From CAYJGN01 sp964369635 (GTDB lineage: Bacteria > Bacillota > Clostridia > Oscillospirales > Ruminococcaceae), in assembly GCA_964369635.1 (NCBI GenBank), contig CAYJGN010000035.1, forward strand, positions 1 through 21,081: DNA of 21,081 bases. The letters run 5' to 3'. Both the position numbers and the translations under genes were made by a program. Position 1 is the stretch's first letter, and the number at the start of each line of letters is the position of its first letter. The notes beneath the pieces are model-generated. The model was not told the origin of the DNA, made no database searches, and worked only from the letters and a program-made list of their open reading frames with translations. Positions 5,101 through 12,810 of this stretch are shown piece after piece.

Positions 5101-5958
5101 TTAAATAGTTTTAAGGGTTACTAAAACAAGCTGTGGAAGATTAAAAACCCTAAACGGAAATAGGCTGTTCCCAAGACCTCTACTGACGATAAGGGTGGTT
5201 TTTCCTATTTCATATCTACCACTGTCGTACTTTGGCAGTATCCCTTGTCCCGGCGCATAAAGCCCACCGAGCGGCCATATCCGTACCTGCCCTCCGTGGA
5301 CATGCCCTGAAAAGACGATATCCCCCATATCTTTTGAAATAAGGGCTACCGCTTCGGGGCGGTGGCATAGGGTTATATTGAAATTATCGCTTATTTCAAA
5401 CGATTTTAGGTATTCCAGAGTCTTTGCATTGCTTTTTTCAACTCCGCTACCCTCGGGTAGGTCGAACGCGGGGTCGAGAATTCCGTTTATATTTATAGCT
5501 GCATCTATTCCTTTTTTAATTTCAACGCTGCTATTCTCAAGAATATTTACCGAAAACTGCTTTAAAACTGCGCAAACCTCATCATAGCGCCCACTCCATC
5601 CCTCGTGATTTCCGGGGGAATAATATATAGGAGCTATATCTTTTATGCCGGAGAGAAGCTCGATAACAGGATAGATATCAAACCTTCTCCTGTCGATAAT
5701 ATCACCGGTGATTACGATTATATCGGGTTTTTGCGATTTGATTTTGTGAATTAAAGCGCTCTGTCCCCGTTTAAAACGTTTGCTGTGTAGGTCAGATATC
5801 TGCAAAACACGGATACCGTCTGCCGATTTTGGCAGATTATTTTTTTTGATAATAATTGATTTAACTGTCAGTATGTTGTTTTGAAGATAGAGAAAAATCA
5901 TCGCAAAAACAAACAGTACCGACAGAATAATATATATATTCTCTAAGATAAAATCCAT
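5101..5958 (-). CDS. Membrane-anchored metallophosphoesterase (YkuE/YaeI-like)
   Basis: A 285-residue calcineurin-type phosphoesterase. One hydrophobic segment (8-26) anchors it to the membrane. The di-metal site motifs appear in order: SDLH (Asp56, His58), TGDIID (Asp86), GNHE (Asn117, His118), CHRPE (His199) and SGHVHGG (His219, His221). Length and N-terminal anchor fit the YkuE/YaeI group, whose members act at the membrane; LpxG-type relatives cleave UDP-diacylglucosamine in Gram-negatives. The substrate here is not evident. Its ATG shares one base with the stop codon of the upstream phosphoesterase (TAATG at 5960-5956) and there is no strong ribosome binding site, so it is probably translated by coupling. 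Confidence 0.88.
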   Translation of the reverse strand: MDFILENIYIILSVLFVFAMIFLYLQNNILTVKSIIIKKNNLPKSADGIRVLQISDLHSKRFKRGQSALIHKIKSQKPDIIVITGDIIDRRRFDIYPVIELLSGIKDIAPIYYSPGNHEGWSGRYDEVCAVLKQFSVNILENSSVEIKKGIDAAININGILDPAFDLPEGSGVEKSNAKTLEYLKSFEISDNFNITLCHRPEAVALISKDMGDIVFSGHVHGGQVRIWPLGGLYAPGQGILPKYDSGRYEIGKTTLIVSRGLGNSLFPFRVFNLPQLVLVTLKTI

Positions 5959-6512
5959 TATAATGCCGCCGATACCGAAAATTCTTTATAAATCTCGCCA
6001 TCAAGCTTTTTCCAGATAAATTTATCGCCCTCGATAATCATATAGCTATTGTCGCTATTCTCTTTTGGGAGGGAGATGCTGCCGGGATTTAGATAGGTAA
6101 ATGAGTCGGTTTTTGTTATAACTGGCACGTGGGTATGACCATGGAGCAGGATATCTCCCTTTGCAATTTTAGGGTGGTTTTCAAGGTTATATAGATGCCC
6201 ATGGGTTATAAAAACAGTGCTCTCTCCGATAGGTAGCAGAGCATAGTCTGCCATTATGGGAAAATCAAGTATCATCTGATCAACCTCACTGTCGCAGTTT
6301 CCGCGAACAGCTAAAATTCTATCGCTATACTCATTTAAAAGCTTTGCAACCTCTGCTGGATTGTAGTCTTTTGTTAGCGGGTTGCGCGGGCCATGGTATA
6401 GCAGATCTCCGAGCAAAACAAGCCTCTCTGCTCCCTCCCTTTCAAATGCTTTAACCATCTCTTTTGCGTAATATAGTGAGCCGTGAATATCACTTCCGAC
6501 GAATATCTTCAT
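5958..6512 (-). CDS. yfcE: YfcE-type phosphodiesterase
   Basis: A 184-residue compact metallophosphoesterase of the YfcE/MJ0936 type. It has SDIHGS (Asp8, His10), GDLLYHGPRNP (Asp36), GNCDSE (Asn72), THGH (His104) and GHTH (His125, His127). The GDxxYHGPRNP pattern is characteristic of YfcE proteins, which hydrolyse phosphodiesters with two bound metal ions. It is cytoplasmic, with no membrane segment. The start is ATG with GGAGG seven bases upstream. It is first in a two-gene operon with the membrane phosphoesterase and divergent from the MarR gene at 6675. The natural substrate is not known from the sequence. Confidence 0.88.
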   Translation of the reverse strand: MKIFVGSDIHGSLYYAKEMVKAFEREGAERLVLLGDLLYHGPRNPLTKDYNPAEVAKLLNEYSDRILAVRGNCDSEVDQMILDFPIMADYALLPIGESTVFITHGHLYNLENHPKIAKGDILLHGHTHVPVITKTDSFTYLNPGSISLPKENSDNSYMIIEGDKFIWKKLDGEIYKEFSVSAAL

Positions 6513-6535
6513 AGTTATACCTCCATTTTCTTAAT

Positions 6536-6541
6536 ATTATA
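6536..6541 (-). promoter_or_regulatory. Extended -10 promoter for the phosphoesterase operon
   Basis: TATAAT on the minus strand is preceded by TGG, an extended -10 (TGnTATAAT). No good -35 is present. It lies 24 bases upstream of the yfcE start. Confidence 0.6.
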
Positions 6542-6605
6542 CCACATTTCACCATAAAATTAAGATGAATTTTTTGTTACGAAGCAGAAAAATTATCATT
6601 TTTTG

Positions 6606-6634
6606 TTGACATGGAAACAGCGTATTAATATAAT
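6606..6634 (+). promoter_or_regulatory. Consensus sigma-A promoter for marR
   Basis: TTGACA (6606-6611), a 17-base spacer and TATAAT (6629-6634) match the consensus at every position. It lies 40 bases upstream of the MarR start. Confidence 0.9.
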
Positions 6635-6674
6635 AAGAACAGGTGAGAAACTTTAAATAAATGGAGGTGCTGGT

Positions 6675-7100
6675 ATGAATAAAAAACTTATTGAGCTTAT
6701 CGAGAAGATAGCGAAGATGCAACAGGAGCTTTTTTGGCCAGAGGGTGGTTATAACAAAACATTTATGGTGGTTCTCGAGGCTATTTCGCAGGCAGAAGAG
6801 CCGACGGTAACGGAAATCGCAAAGGTGACATCAATGACAAAAGGAGCGATAAGCAAGGTTATTAAAAAGCTTATGGCGGCGGATCTTTTGGAAAAAAGCG
6901 AGTTTGCAATTAATCGCCAAAAGATATTCTTTCAGCTATCACCAAGAGGTACTGCACTCCTCTCGCAGTTTCAATCGGACAGAAAAGAGAAACTAAAAGA
7001 GAGCGAAGAGTTTTTCAAAGACTATAAGTTCGTTGACCTTGCATTTGTCTCAACTTTCTTGCAAGAGTATAACAGCTATCTTTCGGGGGATAAAAATTAG
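6675..7100 (+). CDS. MarR family transcriptional regulator
   Basis: A 141-residue MarR-type winged helix regulator of usual length. The recognition region is PTVTEIAKVTSMTKGAISKV (about 44-63), followed by a wing and the typical SPRGTALL turn. The family binds palindromic sites as a dimer and usually represses its own gene and a neighbour until a small ligand binds. The start is ATG with GGAGG nine bases upstream, and the promoter is perfect consensus. It is monocistronic here: the next gene on the strand is 580 bases away behind its own promoter. Targets could include the divergent phosphoesterase operon, but no shared operator is obvious. Confidence 0.85.
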   Translation: MNKKLIELIEKIAKMQQELFWPEGGYNKTFMVVLEAISQAEEPTVTEIAKVTSMTKGAISKVIKKLMAADLLEKSEFAINRQKIFFQLSPRGTALLSQFQSDRKEKLKESEEFFKDYKFVDLAFVSTFLQEYNSYLSGDKN

Positions 7101-7415
7101 GGCTGGTTTTAAAAAATTAAGCAGAGACAGAGCGCTACTTTGGATATTTTCAGCGTTATAAAAAGGCTTTCGCACTATCGAGAGGTTTCGTAATGCACAA
7201 ACTGATTTGTAGAGATATCGCATAATAATCCGAAATACGGATATTTTGCGCTCACGACAAGCGGTGATTTTTGCAATCTGCTTCACCGTTTGTGCAATAC
7301 CACTCGGTGCGGTAGTCTTTTATTTTTTATGACCTATTAATTAGTTTTCTGTTAAAAAATATTATCGCGACCTTGATGGGATATTGTCGTGCAGAGTAGC
7401 GTGCAGATTGATGTG
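7101..7415. other. Non-coding spacer after marR
   Basis: I see no supportable gene. The stretch contains a small hairpin ATCCG/CGGAT near 7229-7243 and an imperfect pair of GCGGTGA and TCACCG arms around 7258-7292. There is also a weak GGTA-closed hairpin followed by a T-rich run near 7300-7326 that might end marR transcription. The last 27 bases hold the 12-bp periodic repeat. Confidence 0.4.
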
Positions 7416-7424
7416 CAGAGCGCC
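7389..7424 (+). repeat. Three 12-bp tandem units (GTGCAGA)
   Basis: GTGCAGA begins at 7389, 7401 and 7413, an exact 12-base period, with the remaining five bases variable. The third unit runs into the outer arm of the four-way element at 7416. Confidence 0.6.
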
Positions 7425-7520
7425 GCCGCCCACAGCGGCGAGGGTTCCCCTCGCCTGCTCGGAATTTTATGCCGAGCCTCGCACCCAAAGGGTGCGAGGG
7501 CTGTGGGCGGCGGTGCTCTG
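7416..7520. repeat. Four-way-junction element A
   Basis: A 20-base outer stem pairs 7416-7435 with 7501-7520; every position is Watson-Crick apart from one G-T. Inside are three back-to-back hairpins: 7437-7444/7448-7455 (8 pairs, loop TTC), 7457-7462/7472-7477 (6 pairs) and 7477-7486/7490-7499 (10 pairs, loop AAA). The junction has at most one or two unpaired bases per side. It lies about 75 bases upstream of the peptidase promoter and has the same plan as 16962-17060. Confidence 0.8.
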
Positions 7521-7594
7521 GAAGCAGTCAACTGCCCCGCTATAAAGCAAGCTCAAAAGTTTTGTTTTCACCCCATTTGTTCACACTATCTTTG

Positions 7595-7623
7595 TTGACA
7601 TATATCTTTCATAGGTCTATAAT
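7595..7623 (+). promoter_or_regulatory. Consensus sigma-A promoter for the M42 peptidase operon
   Basis: TTGACA (7595-7600), 17 bases, TATAAT (7618-7623): a perfect consensus promoter. A dyad GGTAA-AACG-TTACC at 7643-7656 falls just downstream of the expected start site and could be an operator or a 5' leader hairpin. Confidence 0.88.
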
Positions 7624-7681
7624 TAAGAAAGTGTATTTACTGGGTAAAACGTTACCTAATATGATATGAAAGGAAATTTAG

Positions 7682-8701
7682 ATGAAGGAAATTATTGAAA
7701 AATTGTGCGCTGCAGATGGCATTTCGGGATATGAGCAGAACGCCGCTGCCGTTGCGCTCGAACTCATAAAGCCGTATGTTGACGAAGGGTATATTGATCC
7801 GTTTGGCAATGCTATCGCTTATAAGTATTCAAAAAATAAAAATGCAAAGACTATTATGCTCGATGCGCATATCGACCAGATTGGTTTTCTCGTAACAGAG
7901 ATAACAAAAGAGGGATTTTTGCGTTTTGTTAATGTCGGAGGATGCGATCCACGCATTTTAGTCGGCACCCCTGTTCTCGTTATCAGTCGTGAAGGCGTTG
8001 TTAATGGAGTTGTCGCAACTATAGCTCCCCACCTTTTCAGAACACTCGGCGGAAAAGCAGCTGAGCTTAAAAATATGCTAATAGATATCGGATACCAATC
8101 AAAAGAAGAGGCTGAAAAGCATGTTCGTGTTGGTTCGCGTGTAATATTTGATATGGAGCCTGTTAATCTTACTCCCGATATTATCGTTTCAAAGTCGCTT
8201 GATGATAGAGCTTGTGTTGCATCTATTATCCATACCTTTGAGCTGATAAAAGATTTAGAGCTTGATTTAAACGTTGTGGCTGTTTTCAGCGGAAGCGAAG
8301 AGATAGGCGGCCCTGGTGCTATGGTTGCCACCTATAAAGTTCGCCCCGATATGGCAATAGCTATCGACGTTACCCATGCAAACACACCTGACGCAAACCC
8401 GCTGCATACATCCCCATTTGCAAACGTAACCCTCACAAGAGGGCCGAATCTGCATAAAAAGATGACAGATGAGCTTATCCGCATCGCGAAAGCTTATGAT
8501 ATTCCAGTTACTGTAAACGTAGCTGAGCGGATGACCGGAACTAATGCCCGCCATATTCAGGTGGTGCGCGGTGGAGTTCCTGTAGCGCTTATAGGGCTTC
8601 CTCTAAAATATATGCATACACAGGTCGAGTCAGTTAAGCTATCGACTGTTAAATCTATCGGTGTTCTTATGGCAGAATATATCAAAGCATACAGAGGTTA
8701 A
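7682..8701 (+). CDS. M42 family metallo-aminopeptidase, paralogue 1
   Basis: A 339-residue cytosolic peptidase of the M42 (TET aminopeptidase / FrvX / YsdC) family. Members use two divalent metal ions to remove N-terminal residues from short peptides and assemble as large tetrahedral dodecamers. Expected residues are visible: DAHIDQIG (His63, Asp65), SLDDR (Asp174 region), SGSEEIGG (catalytic Glu206, ligand Glu207), AIDV (Asp229) and YMHT (His312). The segment usually GGTDA reads TGTNARHIQ (285-293), which may shape specificity. The start is ATG with AAAGGA upstream, behind a consensus promoter. It is the first of three tandem paralogues; the gap to the next is 18 bases. Confidence 0.93.
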   Translation: MKEIIEKLCAADGISGYEQNAAAVALELIKPYVDEGYIDPFGNAIAYKYSKNKNAKTIMLDAHIDQIGFLVTEITKEGFLRFVNVGGCDPRILVGTPVLVISREGVVNGVVATIAPHLFRTLGGKAAELKNMLIDIGYQSKEEAEKHVRVGSRVIFDMEPVNLTPDIIVSKSLDDRACVASIIHTFELIKDLELDLNVVAVFSGSEEIGGPGAMVATYKVRPDMAIAIDVTHANTPDANPLHTSPFANVTLTRGPNLHKKMTDELIRIAKAYDIPVTVNVAERMTGTNARHIQVVRGGVPVALIGLPLKYMHTQVESVKLSTVKSIGVLMAEYIKAYRG

Positions 8702-8719
8702 GCGGAAAGGAGAATTTGC

Positions 8720-9733
8720 TTGAATAAATTACTTAAAAAACTCTGCGACCTCGACGGGCCTTCTGGCAGCGAAGAGAGAGTTGCAGAATTTATAGAAGAG
8801 ACTATAAAAGAATATGTAGACGAAGTTTCGATTGATGCTATTGGAAATGTTATCGCTTTTAAAAAGGGCGCGAAGAGAGCAGAAAAGAAACTTATGTTTT
8901 CAGCTCATATGGACGAGGTTGGCTTTATCGTTAAGAATTTTTCTGAGGATGGAACTATTAAGTTCGGACTATGCGGCGGCATCGACCCACAGGTCATTCT
9001 CGGCAACCGCGTTCGTTTTGGAGATGTTAAAGGGGTTATCGGCATTAAAGCCGCTCATATGACAACAGCAGAAGAGCGCAGAATGGTACCGAAAGTTGAG
9101 AGCATGTATATTGATATCGGTGCATCCTCAAAAGCGGAGGCTGAAGGGCGCCTGAATATCGGCGACTGCGGAACATTCGATATCGAGAGCATTGATTTTG
9201 GCGATAATATGATAAGGGCAAAAGCTATTGATGATAGGTTCGGTTGCGCTATGCTAATTGAGCTTATAAAAAGCGATCTTCCTTATGATTGCTACTTTGC
9301 ATTTTCAACCCAAGAAGAGGTTGGACTTCGCGGTGCACTAACTGCCGCTTATACGGTAAACCCTGATATCGCGATTATCGTTGAGGCGACTTCTGCATCA
9401 GATATAACAGATGTTGCAGAGCATGAAAAAGCCTGCTCACCGGGTAGTGGTGTTGTTCTGACTGCTATTGATGGCGCAACTATCTATGATGAGGATCTTT
9501 TCCGTGAATGTATTCGCATTGCGGATAAAAACAAGATTAAATGGCAACATAAAACTCAGGTGACCGGCGCTAACGACTCAGGCTCTATTCATAAGAGCCG
9601 TGCTGGTGTTCGAACACTTGCGCTATCGCTCGCAACAAGATATCTCCATTCACCAGTTTCAGTTGCAAGCAAAGATGATATAAAAGCTACGAAAAAGCTA
9701 CTTAACGCACTACTTAAGGAGGGAAATTTCTAA
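8720..9733 (+). CDS. M42 family metallo-aminopeptidase, paralogue 2
   Basis: A 337-residue M42 peptidase. The start is TTG at 8720, fixed by AAAGGAG seven bases upstream. Metal and catalytic motifs are SAHMDEVG (His63, Asp65), AIDDR (171-172 region), STQEEVGLRG (Glu199, Glu200) and YLHSPV near the C-terminus. The usual metal-binding Asp of the xxDV stretch is Glu here (VEATSASD, Glu222), an Asp-to-Glu swap that still can bind metal. The GGTDA segment reads TGANDSGSIH. The stop codon overlaps the next start by one base (TAATG), so the third paralogue is translationally coupled. It probably has a different peptide preference from its neighbours. Confidence 0.92.
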   Translation: MNKLLKKLCDLDGPSGSEERVAEFIEETIKEYVDEVSIDAIGNVIAFKKGAKRAEKKLMFSAHMDEVGFIVKNFSEDGTIKFGLCGGIDPQVILGNRVRFGDVKGVIGIKAAHMTTAEERRMVPKVESMYIDIGASSKAEAEGRLNIGDCGTFDIESIDFGDNMIRAKAIDDRFGCAMLIELIKSDLPYDCYFAFSTQEEVGLRGALTAAYTVNPDIAIIVEATSASDITDVAEHEKACSPGSGVVLTAIDGATIYDEDLFRECIRIADKNKIKWQHKTQVTGANDSGSIHKSRAGVRTLALSLATRYLHSPVSVASKDDIKATKKLLNALLKEGNF

Positions 9734-10722
9734 TGTTATTTGAACTAATTGAAAAAATCTGCGGTGGCTACGGCCCTGCTGGCAGAGAGAAAACAGTTGC
9801 AAAGATTATTGAAAACGAGATAAAGGACTATGTTGATGAAACATACTACGACAATCTCGGTAACCTAATTGCCCATAAAAAGGGAAGCGGCAAAAAAATC
9901 ATGACTTCAGCTCATATGGATTCAATTGGATTTGCTGCAAGATTTATAGATGAGAAAGGATTTATCCGCTTTGCATCAGTTGGCGGTCTTCCTCCTCACT
10001 ATATCGTTAATATCCCTGTTGTCTTCCAAAACGGAGTGCACGGCGTTGTTTCATGCGAGGATACAAAAACTCCAAAAGATATGACTATAAACGATTTCTA
10101 TATAGATATCGGTGCAAAAGACCGCGAAGATGCACTAAAGCAGATTTCTATCGGCGATTTTGCAGTCTATGCAAACCCATACTACCAAAACGGCGATATG
10201 GTTTTCGGCCCTTATATGGACGATAGAATTGCCTGCGTTGTTCAGATTCTTGCAATAAAAGAAGCACTCCCAACAGATAACGACATCTACTATGTCTTCT
10301 CAACTCAAGAAGAGGTTGGAATTCGCGGCGCTACCGTTGCAAGCTATCATATAGCTCCGGATTTTGGTGTTGCTCTTGATGTTACCTTCACAGGGGACAC
10401 CCCAAACACCCGTCATAAAATGGAGACAAAGCTCGGCGGCGGCCCTTGCAACAAGATTATGGACAGCTCGGTTATCTGCAACGAAGCAGTTGTTGATTTG
10501 ATATACGACGCAGGAAAAGCCCTTAAGATGGAGCTTCAAAACGAGATTTTAGTCGGTGGCGGTACCGATACCTCTGCAATTCAGCGAGCTCGCGGCGGCA
10601 CCCCTGTCGGCGCTATCTCAATCCCAACAAGATATATGCACTCACCTTGCGAAACGGTGAGCATGAGCGATGTAGAGGCTTGCGCAAAGCTTCTTGCAAA
10701 AGTTCTGACTATGTTTAAATAA
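9733..10722 (+). CDS. M42 family metallo-aminopeptidase, paralogue 3
   Basis: A 329-residue M42 peptidase, the last of the tandem trio. Motifs: SAHMDSIG (His61, Asp63), YMDDR (163-164), STQEEVGIRG (Glu193, Glu194), VALDVTFTGDTPN (Asp216), GGGTDTSAIQ and YMHSPCETVSM. The ALDV...GDTP and GGGTD segments are closest to the family standard of the three. The ATG shares its first base with the preceding stop, and GGAGG at 9719-9723 also serves it. A strong terminator follows at 10748. In archaea, M42 paralogues of different specificity can form mixed particles, so the three products may co-assemble; that is inference. Confidence 0.93.
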   Translation: MLFELIEKICGGYGPAGREKTVAKIIENEIKDYVDETYYDNLGNLIAHKKGSGKKIMTSAHMDSIGFAARFIDEKGFIRFASVGGLPPHYIVNIPVVFQNGVHGVVSCEDTKTPKDMTINDFYIDIGAKDREDALKQISIGDFAVYANPYYQNGDMVFGPYMDDRIACVVQILAIKEALPTDNDIYYVFSTQEEVGIRGATVASYHIAPDFGVALDVTFTGDTPNTRHKMETKLGGGPCNKIMDSSVICNEAVVDLIYDAGKALKMELQNEILVGGGTDTSAIQRARGGTPVGAISIPTRYMHSPCETVSMSDVEACAKLLAKVLTMFK

Positions 10723-10747
10723 CTGATAGATAAGCGATAAATTAATA

Positions 10748-10778
10748 AAGATGCGGGTTTATAACTCGCATCTTTTTT
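10748..10778 (+). terminator. Intrinsic terminator of the M42 operon
   Basis: AAGATGCG pairs with CGCATCTT (eight pairs) around an inner GTT/AAC, followed by a T-run. Confidence 0.85.
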
Positions 10779-10792
10779 GTTTCTAAACTGCC

Positions 10793-10840
10793 GATATAGT
10801 CGCGCCATTTACTCACCGCTATATCTAAACTCTTAGATAT
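10793..10840. other. Mutually exclusive hairpins upstream of rsgA
   Basis: CTATATC (10819-10825) can pair with GATATAG (10793-10799). Alternatively ATATCTAA (10821-10828) pairs with TTAGATAT (10833-10840). The shared bases make the two folds exclusive. No T-run follows and the likely rsgA promoter is downstream, so a leader function is doubtful. Confidence 0.35.
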
Positions 10841-10905
10841 AACTCACCCAAGCATTCCGCACCATACTTCTCTTAAACGCTTTTGGTATAGAAGTCGTTT
10901 AAATC

Positions 10906-10934
10906 TTGCTTTTACGATTTTGTTGTGTTAGGAT
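10906..10934 (+). promoter_or_regulatory. Probable rsgA promoter
   Basis: TTGCTT (10906-10911), a 17-base spacer and TAGGAT (10929-10934) make a moderate sigma-A promoter. It is 20 bases upstream of the start codon. Confidence 0.5.
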
Positions 10935-10953
10935 TAATTCTTGGAGGTAGCTT

Positions 10954-12024
10954 ATGAATTTACTTGAACAATATGGATATAACGACTACTATAAAAGCCT
11001 TTCTTCCTCTTACGAAAATCTCTATGCCGCAAGAGTTTTAGCTCAGCACAAAGATCTATACAAAATAGTTACGGCAGAAGGCGCGGTAAGCGCTGAGATT
11101 TCAGGAAAATTTCGATTTGAAACAGCAAAGCTTGCAGCGTTTCCAACTGTTGGAGATTTTGTTATGGTTTCTGTCGGCAAAGGCGACAGCAACGCTATAA
11201 TTCATCATATTTTGGAGAGAAAAAGCCTTTTTGTGAGGAGTGCGGTCGGCATAAAGGGACAAGCGCAGCCGATTGCCTCAAATATTGATATAGTTTTTAT
11301 CTGCATGTCACTCAATGAAAACTATAACCTTAGCAGATTAGAGCGATATTTAACTATCGCTTGGGATAGCGGAGCTACACCTGTTATAATTCTCACTAAA
11401 TCCGATTTGTGCCAAAATTTAGAGGAGATAACTAATGAGGTTTTGGAAGTTTCATCTTTTGCAGATGTCATAGCGCTCTCGAAATTTGACGGCGATATAG
11501 AGCAAAAGCTTTCAAAATATTTAAAATCAGGGAAGACTATAGCTTTTATAGGCTCGTCTGGTGTTGGAAAGTCAACCCTTATCAACAAAATTTTAGGTGA
11601 AGATGAAAAGATGGTAACCGCTGATATTGGCAAAGGCGGAAAAGGCAGACACACAACTACAGGCAGAGAGATGCTACTCTCTCAAAATGGCGATATCTTA
11701 ATTGATACGCCTGGCATGCGAGAACTTGGAGCCCTGAGCATTGATATATCAAAAACTTTTGATGATATTGAAGCTTTAGCCGAAAACTGCAAGTTTCGAG
11801 ATTGCTCGCATACAAGCGAAAAAGGATGCGCTATTTTAGCGGCAATTGAAGATGGGAGTTTGGAAAAACGCCGGTGGGGCAACTATCTAAAACTTTTACA
11901 TGAAGTATCTTATGATGGTCTTTCAAGCAAGGAAATTGAAGAAAAGAAATGGGAACGTTTTGGTGGAGTTCGAAATCTTCGCAAAATCGGCAATGAAAAA
12001 AGAAAAGCAAAGTTTAATAAATAG
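10954..12024 (+). CDS. rsgA: Ribosome small subunit-dependent GTPase RsgA
   Basis: A 356-residue circularly permuted GTPase that helps late maturation of the 30S ribosomal subunit. The N-terminal OB-like domain covers about 25-95. The G motifs come in permuted order, as the family requires: TKSD (G4, 148-151), GSSGVGKST (G1, 200-208), KGRHTTT (switch, about 230-236), DTPG (G3, 251-254). The C-terminal zinc site is Cys279-x4-Cys284-x-His286-x5-Cys292. Length is slightly longer than the B. subtilis protein and close to E. coli RsgA, with a Lys/Arg-rich tail suited to rRNA contact. The start is ATG with GGAGG seven bases upstream. It is monocistronic, ended by the terminator at 12131. Confidence 0.96.
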   Translation: MNLLEQYGYNDYYKSLSSSYENLYAARVLAQHKDLYKIVTAEGAVSAEISGKFRFETAKLAAFPTVGDFVMVSVGKGDSNAIIHHILERKSLFVRSAVGIKGQAQPIASNIDIVFICMSLNENYNLSRLERYLTIAWDSGATPVIILTKSDLCQNLEEITNEVLEVSSFADVIALSKFDGDIEQKLSKYLKSGKTIAFIGSSGVGKSTLINKILGEDEKMVTADIGKGGKGRHTTTGREMLLSQNGDILIDTPGMRELGALSIDISKTFDDIEALAENCKFRDCSHTSEKGCAILAAIEDGSLEKRRWGNYLKLLHEVSYDGLSSKEIEEKKWERFGGVRNLRKIGNEKRKAKFNK

Positions 12025-12130
12025 CATTTTGGTTATAAATTTTGTTTCTATTAACGATGTTGCCTATCGAGCTATTGCGCTATTTAGGGTTTTAGCATTT
12101 CGTTTAATTAAATTAAAAAAATAAAAAATA

Positions 12131-12162
12131 GGGATACAAAATTATTTTGTATCCCTGTTTTT
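12131..12162. terminator. Bidirectional intrinsic terminator
   Basis: A perfect 11-base stem, GGGATACAAAA with TTTTGTATCCC around TTA, flanked by a T-run on the plus side and by A-rich sequence on the other, so it also reads as a terminator on the minus strand. It separates the convergent rsgA and the flavin split-barrel gene. Confidence 0.9.
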
Positions 12163-12222
12163 TATGCGGCAATTTTTAGCGTCGCGATTGTGGTTTTCTA
12201 TTTTCACCCATAGCACTGCCCT

Positions 12223-12672
12223 CTAATGGTTTGCCTCTTCAATCACCTTTTTGTTTTGGAAATCGTATATTGTGCGGTATGGTGTTTCACCCTCATATTC
12301 CCAAGTGTATATCTCGGTCGGTGTTATCTCAAAAAGCCTCTCTGTTGAAATTTTTGAAAAATTATCATAAGACCATTTCGAATACTCTTTATACAGCTTT
12401 GCAAAAAATTCATTTTTCTCCTCAAGCGGCAGACCTATCTCTTTGCAAACCCCTTTAATCTGATATCTATCAAAGCAGAGCGCCACCTTTTGATTGTTTT
12501 GCAGTTGATGATATTTTGTGAACTTTATATCGGTCTGGAAATAAAATTTTCTATCATGAACAATCGTGCTCATCATCCGCACCGTAACATCATCACCAAA
12601 CGACGTTGCGAGTGCGAAAATCTTATGGTTTCCAAACTTTTCAAAAATCTTCGAAACTCTCTCTTCAAACAT
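12223..12672 (-). CDS. Pyridoxamine 5'-phosphate oxidase-like flavin split-barrel protein
   Basis: A 149-residue protein resembling the pyridoxamine 5'-phosphate oxidase / general stress FMN-binding split-barrel superfamily. The pattern is KIFALATSFGDDVTVRMMST (17-36), strand KFYFQTDIKFTKYHQLQNNQ, then VALCFDRYQIKG, which matches the order of the core barrel strands. It lacks the extended C-terminus of true PdxH (about 210 residues), so a role in vitamin B6 synthesis is unlikely; small members bind FMN, F420 or heme. The C-terminal half is rich in Tyr, Trp and Glu. The start is ATG with GGGAG nine bases upstream. It is divergent from the MarR/ABC operon and shares a palindromic motif with it, so it may be co-regulated. 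Confidence 0.75.
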   Translation of the reverse strand: MFEERVSKIFEKFGNHKIFALATSFGDDVTVRMMSTIVHDRKFYFQTDIKFTKYHQLQNNQKVALCFDRYQIKGVCKEIGLPLEEKNEFFAKLYKEYSKWSYDNFSKISTERLFEITPTEIYTWEYEGETPYRTIYDFQNKKVIEEANH

Positions 12673-12690
12673 ATATCATCACTCCCTCTT

Positions 12691-12708
12691 TATAATATAG
12701 CTATTATA
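12691..12708. promoter_or_regulatory. Palindrome over the split-barrel gene -10 box
   Basis: TATAATA-TAGC-TATTATA is a perfect inverted repeat. Its right arm contains the minus-strand -10 TATAAT (12708-12703, preceded by TGA as an extended -10). It includes ATAGCTATTA, which recurs at 13287-13296 ahead of the ABC genes, so it is a candidate MarR operator. Confidence 0.5.
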
Positions 12709-12761
12709 TCATAGAAATCCACTTAGTTTGTGTTTTTTATGTGAAATTCAATCGCTAACTA

Positions 12762-12789
12762 TTGACTTTCCCATAAAACGGCATATAAT
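12762..12789 (+). promoter_or_regulatory. Promoter of the marR-ABC operon
   Basis: TTGACT (12762-12767), 16 bases, TATAAT (12784-12789), ending 21 bases before the MarR start codon. Confidence 0.75.
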
Positions 12790-12810
12790 ATCATTATTGG
12801 AGGAATAACT

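Noticed and set aside
7416..7520. tRNA or tRNA-like gene, since the fold is a cloverleaf
   Set aside because: The outer stem is 20 pairs instead of 7, and there are no T-loop, D-loop or CCA features.
7624..7681. Riboswitch in the M42 leader
   Set aside because: The leader is about 50 bases and holds only one small dyad; there is no known aptamer pattern.
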